Positions 32,971 through 43,779 of a stretch of DNA of 64,000 bases are shown piece by piece. The notes under the pieces were generated by a model that ran no database searches, was not told where the DNA came from, and saw nothing but the letters and a program-made list of their open reading frames with translations. Both the position numbers and the translations under genes were made by a program. Position 1 is the stretch's first letter. The number at the start of each line of letters is the position of its first letter. The DNA is from Bremia lactucae (Eukaryota; Oomycota; Peronosporomycetes; Peronosporales; Peronosporaceae): assembly GCF_004359215.1 (NCBI RefSeq), contig NW_027152062.1, forward strand, positions 466,737 through 530,736. The letters run 5' to 3'.

Positions 32971-33030
32971 GGTCATATAGCTTAGTCGGTAGAGCACAGT
33001 GCTAATAACGCTGCGGTCCAGGGTTTGAGC
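32971..33030 (+). pseudogene. Truncated tRNA-Ile(AAT) fused to Gypsy RT
   Basis: First 60 nt of the tRNA with changes (GGTCATA acceptor, GCTTAG in the D arm, TTTGAGC T loop). It ends at GAGC and passes directly into TTCGGAGAGACGTG of the family B pol. It has no 3' acceptor strand. Confidence 0.8.
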
Positions 33031-33036
33031 TTCGGA

Positions 33037-34392
33037 GAGACGTGTCCGTCATGAAAGTGACTTGATTCCTGGTACTAAATACTGTGTCACACGACAGTGG
33101 CCTTTACGAAAGGAACAGTGTCACGGCATTGACGATTTTTTTAACTGCTAAGCATGAGGCTGGAATGGTACGAGAGAGCAAATCTCCCCATTTGACACCG
33201 ACATTTTGTGTCAAGAAGCAAAATGGTAAATGACGTATTGTACATGCTTATAATAAGCTTGATGCTGCCACTATACCAGTAGAAACCCCCATTCCTAGAA
33301 TGGATGTTCTACAGAACAATATGGTGGGATGTACAATGTACAGGCACTTGACTTAGTCGATGGTTATTGCGATCTGCTCATGCGAGCTATCGATATCCCG
33401 CTCACAGCCGTTAGCACCTCAAGTGGTATGCTATGGAAGTGGTAGGTTATGCCACAAGGGCTTTTCAACGTTCCGGCAATATTTGACGCAACTGTTTCGC
33501 CCTCATCGAGGATATGCGCAGACTTATTTTAATGACATTTTTGTACATAGTCGAGCGGAGCAGGGTCGGTTGGATATGGAAAACCATTTAGACCATTTGC
33601 GAGCAGTGCTCGAGTGCATGCGCACACATAAATTGTATTCCGATGAATCAAAATGTATTTTTGGCGCAGAAGAAATTCTTTTCATAGGGTGCTTTATTGG
33701 GAAGCGAGGCCTTAAAGCGGATCTCGCTAAGGAAAAAGCCATAGTAGATTGGCCGGTACCTAAAACCGAAAGGATTTGCGTAAGTGGTTGGGTTTCGCCA
33801 ATTTTTTACACTAATATAGCGAAAATTACGCTGATATGCCTAGCCCATTATCTAATCTCTTTAAAAGACATAGAATGGTGCTGGACTAGCACAGAACATA
33901 ATGCTTGTCGAGCAGTTAAGGAAAGTCTTCCCCATGCCTCGATTCTGGCACTGCCAAATCTAAATTGGCCTTTCAATGTTGTCTGTGACGCATCGGATTT
34001 TGCCATTGGCAGTGCTCTGTTACAAACTGGGCGTGAACCTGTTTATTGCGTTCGAGTCTAGACAGCTGAAAGCTGCGGAAAAGAATTACCCAGTTCATGA
34101 CAAAGAGTTACTTGCTATGAAGTATGCTCTCGTCAAATTCAGAGTTCATCTACTCGGCTCTACGCCGTTTGTGATACATACGGACCACGCGTCATTACGC
34201 ACGGCGACTAAGTCGCCCCAACTGATAGCTATCCTTTTTCGCGAATTACAACTTCGAGGTGAAGTACAAGCCAGGCAAGCAGAATGCTTTCGCCGATGCG
34301 TTATCACGCAGGCCGGATTATGTGCTCTCTCATTTAACGACTATCACGTCGCCTATTCCAGAATTAATTCGTTCGGCTTACATCAAGGGTGA
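33037..34392 (+). pseudogene. B2 reverse transcriptase and RNase H
   Basis: Same blocks as B1 including the inactive YFND loop and the 233-aa frame 33360-34061. The RNase H frame 33976-34392 shows HDKELLAMKYALVKFRVHLL and HTDHASLRTATKSP, then a small deletion after AAGTCGCCCCA that removes the LSQRMARW-type block. Confidence 0.8.
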
Positions 34393-35644
34393 AAAGTGTG
34401 TAGCTCTGCTACGAGCTCTAAGGAACTCTGATTTAGGTATTAAATTGTCGGCACGTTTGCGTGAAAGGTTACATCGATGCACGGACACTGCGGACCCTTC
34501 GTGTGTCGTTGTTTCTCATGATGAGGATTTGAAGTACCGAATCCTCTATGAGGCACACGATACTGTCCTTGGTGGTCATCTCGATAGAAAAAAGACCTTC
34601 GGCTCTGTCAGCCAGATTTATTGGTGGCCCAAACTTTACAAATAGGTCTGTACATACATTCGCACATGCGAAACTTGCCAACGGGTTAAGCCCTTGCCGC
34701 ATGCTGCAGCACCACTGGCGAGTCTGCCCGTACCCACAGGGTGTTGGGAGTCCATTAGTTTGAATTTGGTTTGGCCTACCGAAAGATTCGGCCGGTAACA
34801 CCGGCATAGTGGTATTTGTTGACCGATTGAGCAAAATTGCTCTTTTAGCGGCTGTGTCGGATTCCATTAATGGTAAAGAACAGCAAGGCTGTTCATCGAT
34901 CGCGTGTTTCGACAACATGGTTTGCCAGTGGCAATTGTCTCTGATCAGGACCCCCCTTTCGCGGGTGAATTCTGGAAATCGATTTACCGAGTGCTTGGCA
35001 ACAGATTAGACATGTCAACCGCGAACATCCGCACACCGACGGTCAAACTGAACGTGTCAATCGCGTCATTGAAGACGTTTTACGCAGTGTGTGTGCTCAG
35101 ACCCCAAAGCGCTGGAGCTTAATGCTCCCAGTGGTGGAATTTGCGTCAAATAACGCTGTTCATGCCTCTACAGGCTATACTCCGTTCTATGTCAACGGTC
35201 TCATCCACCCACGCGTTCCTTAAGCGATACCACCGCGTGGCTCAGGGCTTGGTGGGAAACAATAAGCCGCTAGGCTTGCTGATATCAGCCTGTTAGCGTT
35301 CGAAATTAAGTAAGCGAGTTCCTCGAGACGCGATTTAGTGCTTACGACATGTAAGAGACACGATGGCTGATAGCCAAGACAAACAAAAAGAACATGGCAG
35401 ATTTTGTATTAGTTCTTTTGCGGTCGGAGACCGAGTTTTATTAAACGCTAAAAATCTACCTACTAACTTGGTTTCCGCGATCTTAAAGACCAAATTGCGC
35501 CCGCGCTTTATTGGACGTTGGATTATTTGCGGTCGTGGCCAAGTTGGGCCTAGCTTACACGCTAAACCTTCCTGGCAAGCTGCGTACACACCCAGTACGT
35601 CGGCTTGCTTAAGCCATATCGATACCCTTACCACGTGGACTTAA
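34259..35644 (+). pseudogene. B2 integrase
   Basis: Starts with KYKPGKQNAFADALSRRPDY (end of RNase H), then the zinc-binding region (EAHDTVLGGHLDRKKTFG, then in frame after a stop CETCQRVKPLP), core pieces VFVDRLSKIALLAAV and IVSDQDPPFAGEFWKS, and the C-terminal part VGDRVLLNAKNLPTN, LRPRFIGRW. At least five frame breaks. Confidence 0.78.
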
Positions 35645-35660
35645 AGGCGCTATCACCGAG

Positions 35661-35926
35661 ATAGGCGGTCGTGCCGCAGATTGCTGCATCCTTACCAGGA
35701 TGTCCAGCCGGCCTTCTAAACGAGGTTGCTGACGCTCCAGCATCAAAAGACGGTTTGGAACTGCCTCAAAAGAGCTCTCAACCTGAGCAAGGCTCTCAAA
35801 AAGAAGTTGCACCTCGAGCTTTAAAGTATCAAATGATTTTTTGCGATTTCGGCCCCCTCCCGCGCTACCTAATGCGCGAGGGAACTTTCAGCTTTACGTA
35901 GAGAAACTTTTAAGCGACGTCGTCGT
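35661..35926. other. Junction sequence between B2 and an inverted LTR
   Basis: Continues the 3' part of family B pol for a short way and then ends in a poorly defined join. No gene is supported. Confidence 0.4.
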
Positions 35927-36236
35927 AGCAACTAGTGCCTAAGGGTATATGCCTCGGAAAGCTTCTATCTCTTGTAGATCAACGCGCAAACCTTAGGAAG
36001 GCACTTAACGCCTTAAGATCAAAAGAAAAACTGCACTTTATTTCATTATTTAATCTTAAACCTTACCCTAGCTAATAGATTTCGCCGCCAGATTTATATC
36101 TGGCGGCGACCACATTTGTTACAAATAATAAATGAGATTAAAGTACCATTTTTTTAAGAATAAGATAAAAGGGTTTTTACCCATAAGGTAAATGTACCAC
36201 AACAACGGTTCTCCAACCGATGTGTGTCCCATTGCA
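35927..36236 (-). repeat. Family B LTR fragment (3' LTR of a minus-strand copy)
   Basis: Matches 31290-31610 including the hairpin at 36084-36107 and ends CCCATTGCA at 36236. Its inner end is missing. The antisense-ORF region lies to its right, which is the arrangement of a 3' LTR in minus orientation. Confidence 0.7.
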
Positions 36237-36346
36237 CCCTCCACATCAGACTGTTGACACCGAGTGACAACATTTGCTTCATTTCCTCTTTGAGGTTGGA
36301 ACCTAAATAGCTAACCGTTTGGTTGTGTTTTGCTTTCCTTTGTCCC

Positions 36347-37192
36347 ATGACAATTAAGCGTGAGTCACAGACTCTTAGCACCTTTTTCGACGATGAGGAT
36401 ATGGTGGACTTTGAAAGTCACTTTCCATCAGAGGAGGAGGAGAAGAGCGTCGTTTTTTCACGCCTTCTCCTCCGGATAAACGTCAGCGGGCCCCGAATCC
36501 GTTCCCAGAACGTGGTGCCGCTGATGTCTTAACTGCATTGAGCAGGGCACAGGACCCTGAGTCCAACATCATTACGAATCCGGTCGAGGAAAAGCAAGAG
36601 CGGGCAATCCTCATAGAGTACCAAGCTTGTCGTTGAGCTGCCGCGATAGCGAAAGCTAAAGCTCATAGTGAAAATAGATTCACTTTGCTTAGTGCGGAAG
36701 AGCATCTCAAAGAGATCGCGGATCACAGTTTGGCCATCTGGACCTCCGGTCCCACGGCGAGGACGCCGGAGGAGATCGCTGCTCGCGACGCTCTTCATGA
36801 GTGATACCTTACGCCAAAGGTAATGACGCGAAGTCAGTATCTGACGCGTTTGCGTGATCAGGCTAGTGGGGCTTCGGTGACCTCAATAAGGGAAATTCCG
36901 ATCGTTTTGTTTCCAAACGAATAGCAAAAACGACGCTTCTTTTAAGAACTGGAGTCCATCAGGCCCGCCCCACCTCCGCAATATTTAGAATATTAGAGTC
37001 TGCGGATGTGGCTGATAATCGTTTGGAACGGAAGCTTAGCTTCGATTTCGCCAAGCCTAAGGCCAAAGGCCAGTTACGCTCGGTATTTATGCCACAAGAC
37101 GAAGAAAGGTCTAGCCGATAATTCAGTGCTTCGGTTGATCTGCAACCTTGGATCGAAGCCGCGCTGAGGCTATAGACCCACCTAATACCCAC
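36347..37192 (+). pseudogene. Family B antisense ORF (copy next to inverted LTR)
   Basis: Starts MTIKRESQTLSTFFDDE, acidic and disordered, then in shifted frames passes into a helical stretch (AEEHLKEIADHSLAIWTSG). The same ORF occurs at 48695-47853. In both copies the ATG is 111 bp from the LTR edge, on the strand opposite to pol. It does not resemble pol. Stops near 36532 and further frameshifts break it. Confidence 0.55.
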
Positions 37193-37363
37193 TTCTAATG
37201 GTGGGATGCGTCGTTTGACGCGAGTTGACCCTGAGCTTGGCGCTCAAAAACGATAGCGGCGTACGGCCAATCTTGCCGAAGAGGTACCTCAAACTCCCAA
37301 AAAAATTCAGAAGAGAGGTCTCCCAGCCACTTCACCAGATTCTGGTATTGGCCCTGCCACTTG

Positions 37364-37518
37364 GTTCTACGAACCCCTAAATTCCTTGAACTAGAATTCA
37401 CAAGCTTTGAAGCTTGATCGACTCCCTGAGTCGTTAAACCTATTAGTTCTATAGAACAAAGACACTCTCTAAGTCAAAAGTCTTCCTCTGACTTTAGGAG
37501 CGAGGTAGCTCCGCTACA
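37364..37518 (+). repeat. Family B LTR end fragment, plus orientation
   Basis: Corresponds to the reverse complement of about 1138-1290 (shared GAGGAAGACTT/AAGTCTTCCTC, AGTTCTATAGAAC) and ends GCTCCGCTACA at 37518. Joined on its left to family B 3' sequence, so this is a rearranged junction. Confidence 0.7.
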
Positions 37519-37639
37519 TTTTGAGACAAACAAGAACGATAACCATTGGAGATCATGCCTTAATGGACTTAATTTATTTGCTATTATACAAAAGCATATC
37601 ACTTTCTCTTTAATGCTAGTCAAAGCAAAAAAAAATAAG

Positions 37640-38027
37640 TGCCAAGGGGATGGAAAAACCTAAACGTTCATTTTGTCGAGAAGCAAACGCCAAAGAGCTA
37701 ACAAATTCACTTACGAAGGATGGATGAGTGAATCAGAACGATTATACAAGCATCAGAAGATACATTTACCCAATTATTTCTGTACCGAATACAGACTGGG
37801 AATTATAGTCTCGGTAGCAGAGCAGAACAAGAATAGTGAAAATGCAGGGCGTTTGTGAAAAAATGTAGTAGAGATGGCAAGTTAAGCGAAAAGTGAATGT
37901 AACGTATACAGAAGTTGCAATTAGGATGAATTTGTCGTATACGGAAGTATTGTCTTGCGTATCGCTCATAGTATGTTTTTATCAACATGCCACCCTCGCT
38001 ATGCAGCCGTCGTATATAGCTCAGTTT
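37640..38027 (+). repeat. Diverged tRNA-Ile unit flank with tRNA 5' stub
   Basis: Contains ATAGTCTCGGTAGCAGAGCA, CGTATACGGAAG and ACATGCCACCCTCGCTATGC in the same order as the 5' flank of the tRNA at 32517, followed by a 20-nt tRNA start (GTCGTATATAGCTCAGTTT) that then breaks off. A third, older location of the unit. Confidence 0.55.
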
Positions 38028-38543
38028 AAAAGTTGTCTACATTTATAGTATTATACAGTGACTTCTCAATCTAGCTAGCGTTATAATGATATACAAAAAG
38101 TAAATAATACTATAGCTGAAGCTTCAAATATTCATTTTTTTGCAAACTTAACCAATGAACAAGAAAAAATTCGCGTCTGCCAAATTGTTTGTGCCGGCTG
38201 ATTAGTGATTTATAAGTATTTCAGTCATCGATGATGATATATGTTTGCCTTGCTGCAGCGCGAATCACATGATTTGCATCTCATCTTTTAAATATTGTTA
38301 TGCGGCAATTGATTGAGGCCTAGGACCGTAAATGCATCATTAAGAATAATTCTCAAATGAAGCGTTAGTTGACTAGTGAAACTATCATTAGAATGGTAGG
38401 CTAAATAGGAGAAAGAATTTCCCAAATATTATTTTGATGAATTCCGAGTTGGTTAATCCTGCCAAAATTCTTGGAATTTCGAATCAACTCGAGAATAAGG
38501 ATTCTTTATTCTCAGGTGGTGTTAACTTTGGTAACACGTTGTG
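38028..38543. other. Upstream region of the CBS-PB1 gene
   Basis: AT-rich sequence without transposon homology that I can see; it should contain the promoter. No clear Inr/FPR match was found. Confidence 0.4.
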
Positions 38544-40591
38544 ATGCAACATCATTCTCAGGAGAAGGACTGTCGCAAACCGCGCCCGCAGCAGCTAATC
38601 TATTCTACTAAAGAGGCAGGTCGCAAGGCCAAAGCGCGACAGCTGCAAAAATTGCATGAAACAGTCGCAGAGAGCGTAAAATCAGCTTCTGAACAGGAGG
38701 AGCAGCACCATAAGACGTTGAGCAACGATGGCCAGACCCGAGGTCGCCACCGCTGGAATCGCAGCTACAGCCGATCCGTAAGACGTATGCATCCATCGCG
38801 CGCGCTTCTACAAAGTGATCATGCTGTAGTAGCGCTTTGCGTGCGCACGATGGTGGAGCGGAAGACGGACGCAGCGCTTATTGTCGATAGCAGTGGACTA
38901 CTCACCGGAATTCTGACAGATAGAGACGTAGCAATTAAAGTGGTGGCGGCTGGTAAAAACCCCGACACGACGTTAGTACATGAGGTGATGACGCACAATC
39001 CATCGTGTATTTCGGCCAGCTCTGGTGCAATTGACGCACTAAAGAAAATGATTTCGGGACAGTTTCGCCATTTACCAGTAACGGACAATGATAAAGGTGA
39101 TAGGCGCTAACTAAATTGCTTACATTAATACTTACAAGCGTGAGTGCTAAGCAGTATTTGTGTTATGTCTCAGTGGTTGGAATTTTTGACATCGCAAAGT
39201 GTCTTTATGAGGCAATTGCAAAACTGGAGCATGCTTATCAGAAATCGTCAGACCGATTGGAAGAGACAATTAAAAAGGTTTTGTTCTTGTATTGTGATTG
39301 GTAAAGAAGTTTGAGGATATGCATTGATGTTGGATTCGTCTGCCTATGCCGAATTCCAGCTGCAAGAAAGCTTGTCAGGATCTACAGATGCAAATTTATT
39401 TGAGTCCTTGCGGCAAAAGGTACTTTATCTTGCGGCGTGTATCGAATCGCGATTTCGAGCTCTAACACATTAATCGGGCTTGCAGCTTTTTTTACCTACG
39501 CTTTCAGCAATTGTAATGGAAGGCGTGGAAGTGCCGGTGCTTAGTTTGTGTTCAACAGCCATGGACGGAGCGCGCATGATGCTGATCCTTAAGACTAGCG
39601 CAGTCATGATATGCGATGAATCATATCGGACTGTGGGTATTTTTACTTCGAAGGACCTAATGCGACGTGTAGTGGCTTTGTCGCTGAAACCCAGTCAATG
39701 TATGCTGTCAGACGTGATGACGCCAAATCCTCAGACTGCCACCTTGAGAACAACGATCTTGGAGACGCTTCATTCAATGCACAACGGAAACTTTCTGCAT
39801 GTACCCGTTTTTGATAATAATAAGAATTTGGTGGGAATTGTAGATGTGCTGCAGGTAACGCATGGTGTCATTCAGCAGATGGGCAGTTTTCAAAAAGTAA
39901 AAGGTGATTGTGTGCAGCCGTTGTGGGATCAGTTTCGGAGTACTTTGGACTGTTCAAATGATTTTATTGAGCACGAAAATGAAGTCGAAGTTGATGAATT
40001 AAGCATCGGTGTAGCTGACTGTGATGCAGATACAAGAAACAAATCTCCTTTGGCTGGGCGTCAGTCGCGGATTGAATTACAGGCGTCGACAAGAGAAATT
40101 GCAACAAGCAATGTAGCAAATTTCAATGAGAATCCTTTGACTGAACTAGAAACTACGCCTGATGCATTTGTTTTTAAACTTGCTGATTCCTACGGCAACA
40201 ACCACCGATTTACAAGTTCTGCTGTATCAATGAATCAGCTTCGTGTGGATGTCCAAAATCGACTCGGTGATAATACGATCCACCGAATTTTTTACGTTGA
40301 TGACGAAGGCGACCACGTACGTTTTTTAAAGATATACGCTGTAAGCCACTGCTTATCTCGTGGTGTTTTGGATGCGTGCAGGTGCTACTTTCAAAAAATT
40401 CGGACTTAATGGATGCTGTGAATCGCGCGCGCACTTGGGGAAATAAGTACATTCGATTAATGATTCCTCAATATCGATTTGTGCGTCGAGCGCTGGCACA
40501 CAATAGCGAAACTGCGATTGGTGTGGTTGTATATGCCGCTGCGGTGGCAGCACTCGCAGGTGTATCATATTATTTTAGCAGACGTAAATGA
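38544..40591 (+). CDS. CBS-CBS-PB1 protein with C-terminal membrane anchor, about 585 aa
   Basis: Exons 38544-39096, 39174-39277, about 39360-39419, 39486-40316 and 40382-40591. After a Gln/basic N-terminus come two CBS pairs: residues about 85-215 (VRTMVERKTDAALIVDSSG, LLTGILTDRDVAIKVV, FRHLPVTDNDKVVGI) and 250-375 (ARMMLILKTSAVMICDES, IFTSKDLMRRVVA, MTPNPQTATLR, FLHVPVFDNNKNLVG). A PB1 domain lies at about 460-544 (VFKLADSYGNNHRF, SDLMDAVNRARTWG). It ends with a hydrophobic helix (IGVVVYAAAVAALAGVSYYF) and RRK, a tail-anchor layout. CBS pairs bind adenosyl ligands; PB1 mediates partner binding. The third exon's left border is uncertain; other joins are canonical and in phase. Confidence 0.9.
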
Positions 40592-40669
40592 CACTTCCAG
40601 CAAATAATCATTATTTTAGTCGCGTAAAGGGTAATTGTCATTGTTATGGATGCATGTGTAAAATTCAGA
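40592..40669. other. 3' region of the CBS-PB1 gene
   Basis: Short AT-rich spacer between the stop at 40591 and the convergent minus-strand ORF; expected to hold the poly(A) site. Confidence 0.4.
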
Positions 40670-41680
40670 TTAATACAACAGATTTTGTGAAGCTTGCTGA
40701 TAAATTCCCACCGTATAAACCAAAGTGTGGGAATAATAAATGGCTAGTAAATAGCTATTCGGGAAATTAGAGCTAAACTGTGAACCACGCTGAATATAGT
40801 TAACAGGAAAATTGAACTCGAGGTAAATAAGTTCGGATTGTGGTATAGGAGCGTCCAGAAGCCGTAAAGTAACACGCCCATTATAGCTAAAAGGCAAATT
40901 TGGGAATCCAAGGTTTTGTAGCTCGAAATTGGTATTGCTTGCGGTTGGGGCCGTTGGGCTGCAAAGTAGCATTACACAGCATTTAATTCGACACGAAGCA
41001 GCTCAAAGTATGGTACAGGGGCAATACGTACGCGCATATGTAACAACGCTATCAATCAATCCATTCTTCTCGATACCATACTCGCCCAAAGTGCGGCCGG
41101 GAAGTAGCAGCATGCCCATGTAAATGAGCCTGACCTTTTTCTCTTTACCGAGTACTTCTGCAAAGAACTGCAAGTGCTGTGCATAAAAAGATAATATCCT
41201 TCATTTTTGCTAGATAAAATCACCTGCTCGACGAAGTCTTCAATTCGCTGCGTGGCCTTGACTTCTAATAGTCGAATGACTTCGCCTTGACGCAGCCGAA
41301 TGGGCAGGTAATCATCCGGGGCCGTTTGCCAAATTGTATTTTTTACGTGCTCAAACCTTCCCAGATCCTGCAATTACAAGTCAGATAATCTCAATAATTA
41401 TAGTCAAATGATGCCCTCACGAATACTGGTGATGTTGCCATTGATTCTTCTATCCTGAGTGTCAAAACAATAATAATTAGCCTTTTTAGTCCTAATGACG
41501 AGTAGTGCAATTTCCAGCCTCAAAAAGGTGCATACTCTAGCTGATTGTTAACGAGCCCCCGCTCATCGTGAAGAGCAGTTGGAGAGGGAATAACGGAAAC
41601 TTCAGGGACCATAGACTTCGATTTCGGAGAAGCCTGACTACAAGAGCGAGAATCTGAAGTCGACGTGACATTTTTTTAAT
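40670..41680 (-). CDS. Unrecognised minus-strand gene, exon structure unresolved
   Basis: Three protein-like pieces in order: 41650-41510 (Ser-rich, then ALHDERGLVNNQLEYAPF), 41373-41056 (LGRFEHVKNTIWQTAPDDYL, IRLRQGEVIRLLEVKATQRI) and 40972-40670 (GRVTLRLLDAPIPQSELIYL). An intron end TTGCAG just before the second piece fits GT-AG splicing, but I could not fix all borders. No transposon homology. Its family is not recognised. It converges on the CBS-PB1 gene. Confidence 0.45.
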
Positions 41681-41798
41681 TTAATCGCATGTTACAAAAT
41701 AGAAGATTTCGAATACCTCAGTCTATTTTGAATGCACGCAACTACCAATCAGGGCTTATTGTAACGAGCAAAGGTGAGGCCTCGATTGATTCACGCAG

Positions 41799-42305
41799 TG
41801 TAACGGTGTTCAGATACATAAATATTATTTCCTACAAGAGGAATGTAAATATTATTTCCTATAAAAGGAAATAAATTAAGAAATACAAAATTATTATCTT
41901 TTATTAATTTTGACTTGATAGTTCCAATTTATCAAATTTGGTAATATTGACGCAATAAGACATTTTTACTTCTGTTGATAGTTGATTTGAGTTTAAATCA
42001 ACCCCGCCAATCGTTACAAAACACGATTAGGCGGTGCGGAAGGAGGCGCTTTACATAGTAAGTTAGAAATATATCAAAGCCAGTCGATAGAAGATCGTTA
42101 CGAAAGAACTTAACATATAAATATAGTATTACTTTTCTCTATACTAAAGTCTTATTTTTTACCTCCGGTAGCTAAGACTACTCAGCTAGTTGTAAACTTC
42201 CTGTGCAGGTATGTGTACGTGAAGTAATCGAGGCTCCCCATCCTCACTGTTATCAGTGTAGGCTGGATAGTACTGTGTCAGTACTAGTAAAGGTGCCTCG
42301 TTACA
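41799..42305 (+). repeat. Family A LTR, plus orientation (507 bp)
   Basis: Starts TGTAACGGTG at 41799 and ends CCTCGTTACA at 42305; internal TTTCCTATAAAAGGAAA and ATCGTTACAAAACACGATT match other family A LTRs in reverse. No Gag follows it directly. Confidence 0.65.
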
Positions 42306-42620
42306 TGCAGAGGAAGGTTACAAGTAGCCAAAGAAGTATTAGCTACTACAAGCCAATATAAAGGCTTTATAATATAGAAAAAGTAAAACTGTATTAGTAT
42401 ATTAAGTCCCTACGTAACGATTTCGATCTATTGACTTTAGTATATTAATAACTAACTATGTAAAGCGCCCGCCCAAAGTAAAGATTTGCGGGTGATTGAA
42501 ACATAAATCAACCAATGCAATCGAACTGTTGCTTTGTTGCTTCAATATAACCATATACGGTAATATTGCAAATGTTAGGAAAGGCTATTAAAATATAATA
42601 GTTTAGAAAAATTATGGGAC
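42306..42620 (-). repeat. Family A LTR fragment, inverted
   Basis: GCAGAGGAAGGTTACAAGTAG onward follows 62430-62700 in the same plus-strand direction, so this is a minus-oriented LTR piece abutting the plus-oriented LTR tail-to-tail. Confidence 0.55.
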
Positions 42621-42719
42621 CCCCCCTTGATAGGGAGGTACACACAAATTCTGGGTTAAATTTAACAATTTAATTTTTGACATCTAGAGGAAGCATCCAA
42701 AGACTCTATAATGGTGCAC

Positions 42720-43552
42720 AGGCGCAACGAATAGCGTATGACATGCTGAAAACTTTGTTTGGCTTGAGCACATAACCAACTCGGCGCATCTCTGTACCTG
42801 AAATAGAGCCTAAGGCTCGCCCTCTAGTTGTCAACGTAAAGCCATTTGAGGGAAAAGAGGGAGGAAACCTCCCATTTTGAATAATCAAATGGAGATGTCC
42901 ATTGACTCCGCGTTGTTCTTAACAGAGGGTGCTATGGCCATTTCCAAACTCGAAGGTAGAGCCATGGAGTAGGCATGATCGTGCAGTACTTCGATAAACG
43001 ACGCTTTCCCTCACGAGATTCGCTGAAACAGCAAACGACCAGCATGTTGCACCGCCTGATCAGGCTTTTCGCATGCGATCACGGCTCATAGCGACTTGAC
43101 AGGGTAAACGAACCCTAGGGGACTATGTCCAGGAGTTGAGAACTCTCATTGCATCTATACATCAAGACCCGGTGCAAGAAGCAATTGTCGTAACAATCTT
43201 TATGGGGGGTCTCAATTTGGGCGTTGCCTGGACGAAAATATTCCGATCTCATTCTGCTACTTTGAGAGAGGCAGTTGCCATAGCGCTAGCGCTGCGTTCG
43301 ACTTTAAGTCTGCTCGAGGTAGCACGCCTATTTACCGAACAAGCTCTTCGAGCACATGGGTACCGTCTAATAGACCGGAACCCATGGATCTTAGCCTCGT
43401 TGAGGAAGGAGAAGAGGCTTTTCAGGCTGTGGAACAGCATAAGAACATCCGTAGATGTTAATATGTGCGGAAGTACGAAACATTTACGTCCTGCCTGTCC
43501 CCTACGAAATACGCGTAAAGCTCGAAAGAGCACCAATTCCGACCTATACTAG
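42720..43552 (+). pseudogene. B3 Gag
   Basis: KLEGRAME, then a stop where B1 has VWALS, LKQQTTSMLHRLIRLF-like sequence with a frame change, and the frame 43136-43552 (MRTLIASIHQDPVQEAIVVT, FMGGLNLGVAWTKIF). The degenerate zinc knuckle VNMCGSTKHLRPAC (first Cys lost) is the same as in B1. Confidence 0.75.
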
Positions 43553-43779
43553 AAATCCATACTAGAAATCTATACTAGAAATCTGGTACGGTGCGGGAAA
43601 ACGTCGAGACCCAGTAGGTGCGAGGCGCCCTACTGGGGAAGAACTTGGCTCTGTTGAACCTCTAAGAGGTGAGAGTAAACAGGACCTAATTCCAATCAGC
43701 TCGGTGCGAAATGATACGGGGCGGGAGTACGAGGTTGGCTTGTTAGTCGCTCAAGCGCCTGTGAAGGGCTTTAATAAAC

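Larger units (their letters stand above)
33031..35660 (+). mobile_element. Family B Gypsy copy B2 (RT to integrase only)
   Basis: RT, RNase H and integrase in the plus orientation, starting at the tRNA junction. 5' LTR, Gag and protease are absent. Up to about 34230 it mirrors B1; beyond that it can be aligned with B3 at 46270-47700. Confidence 0.82.
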
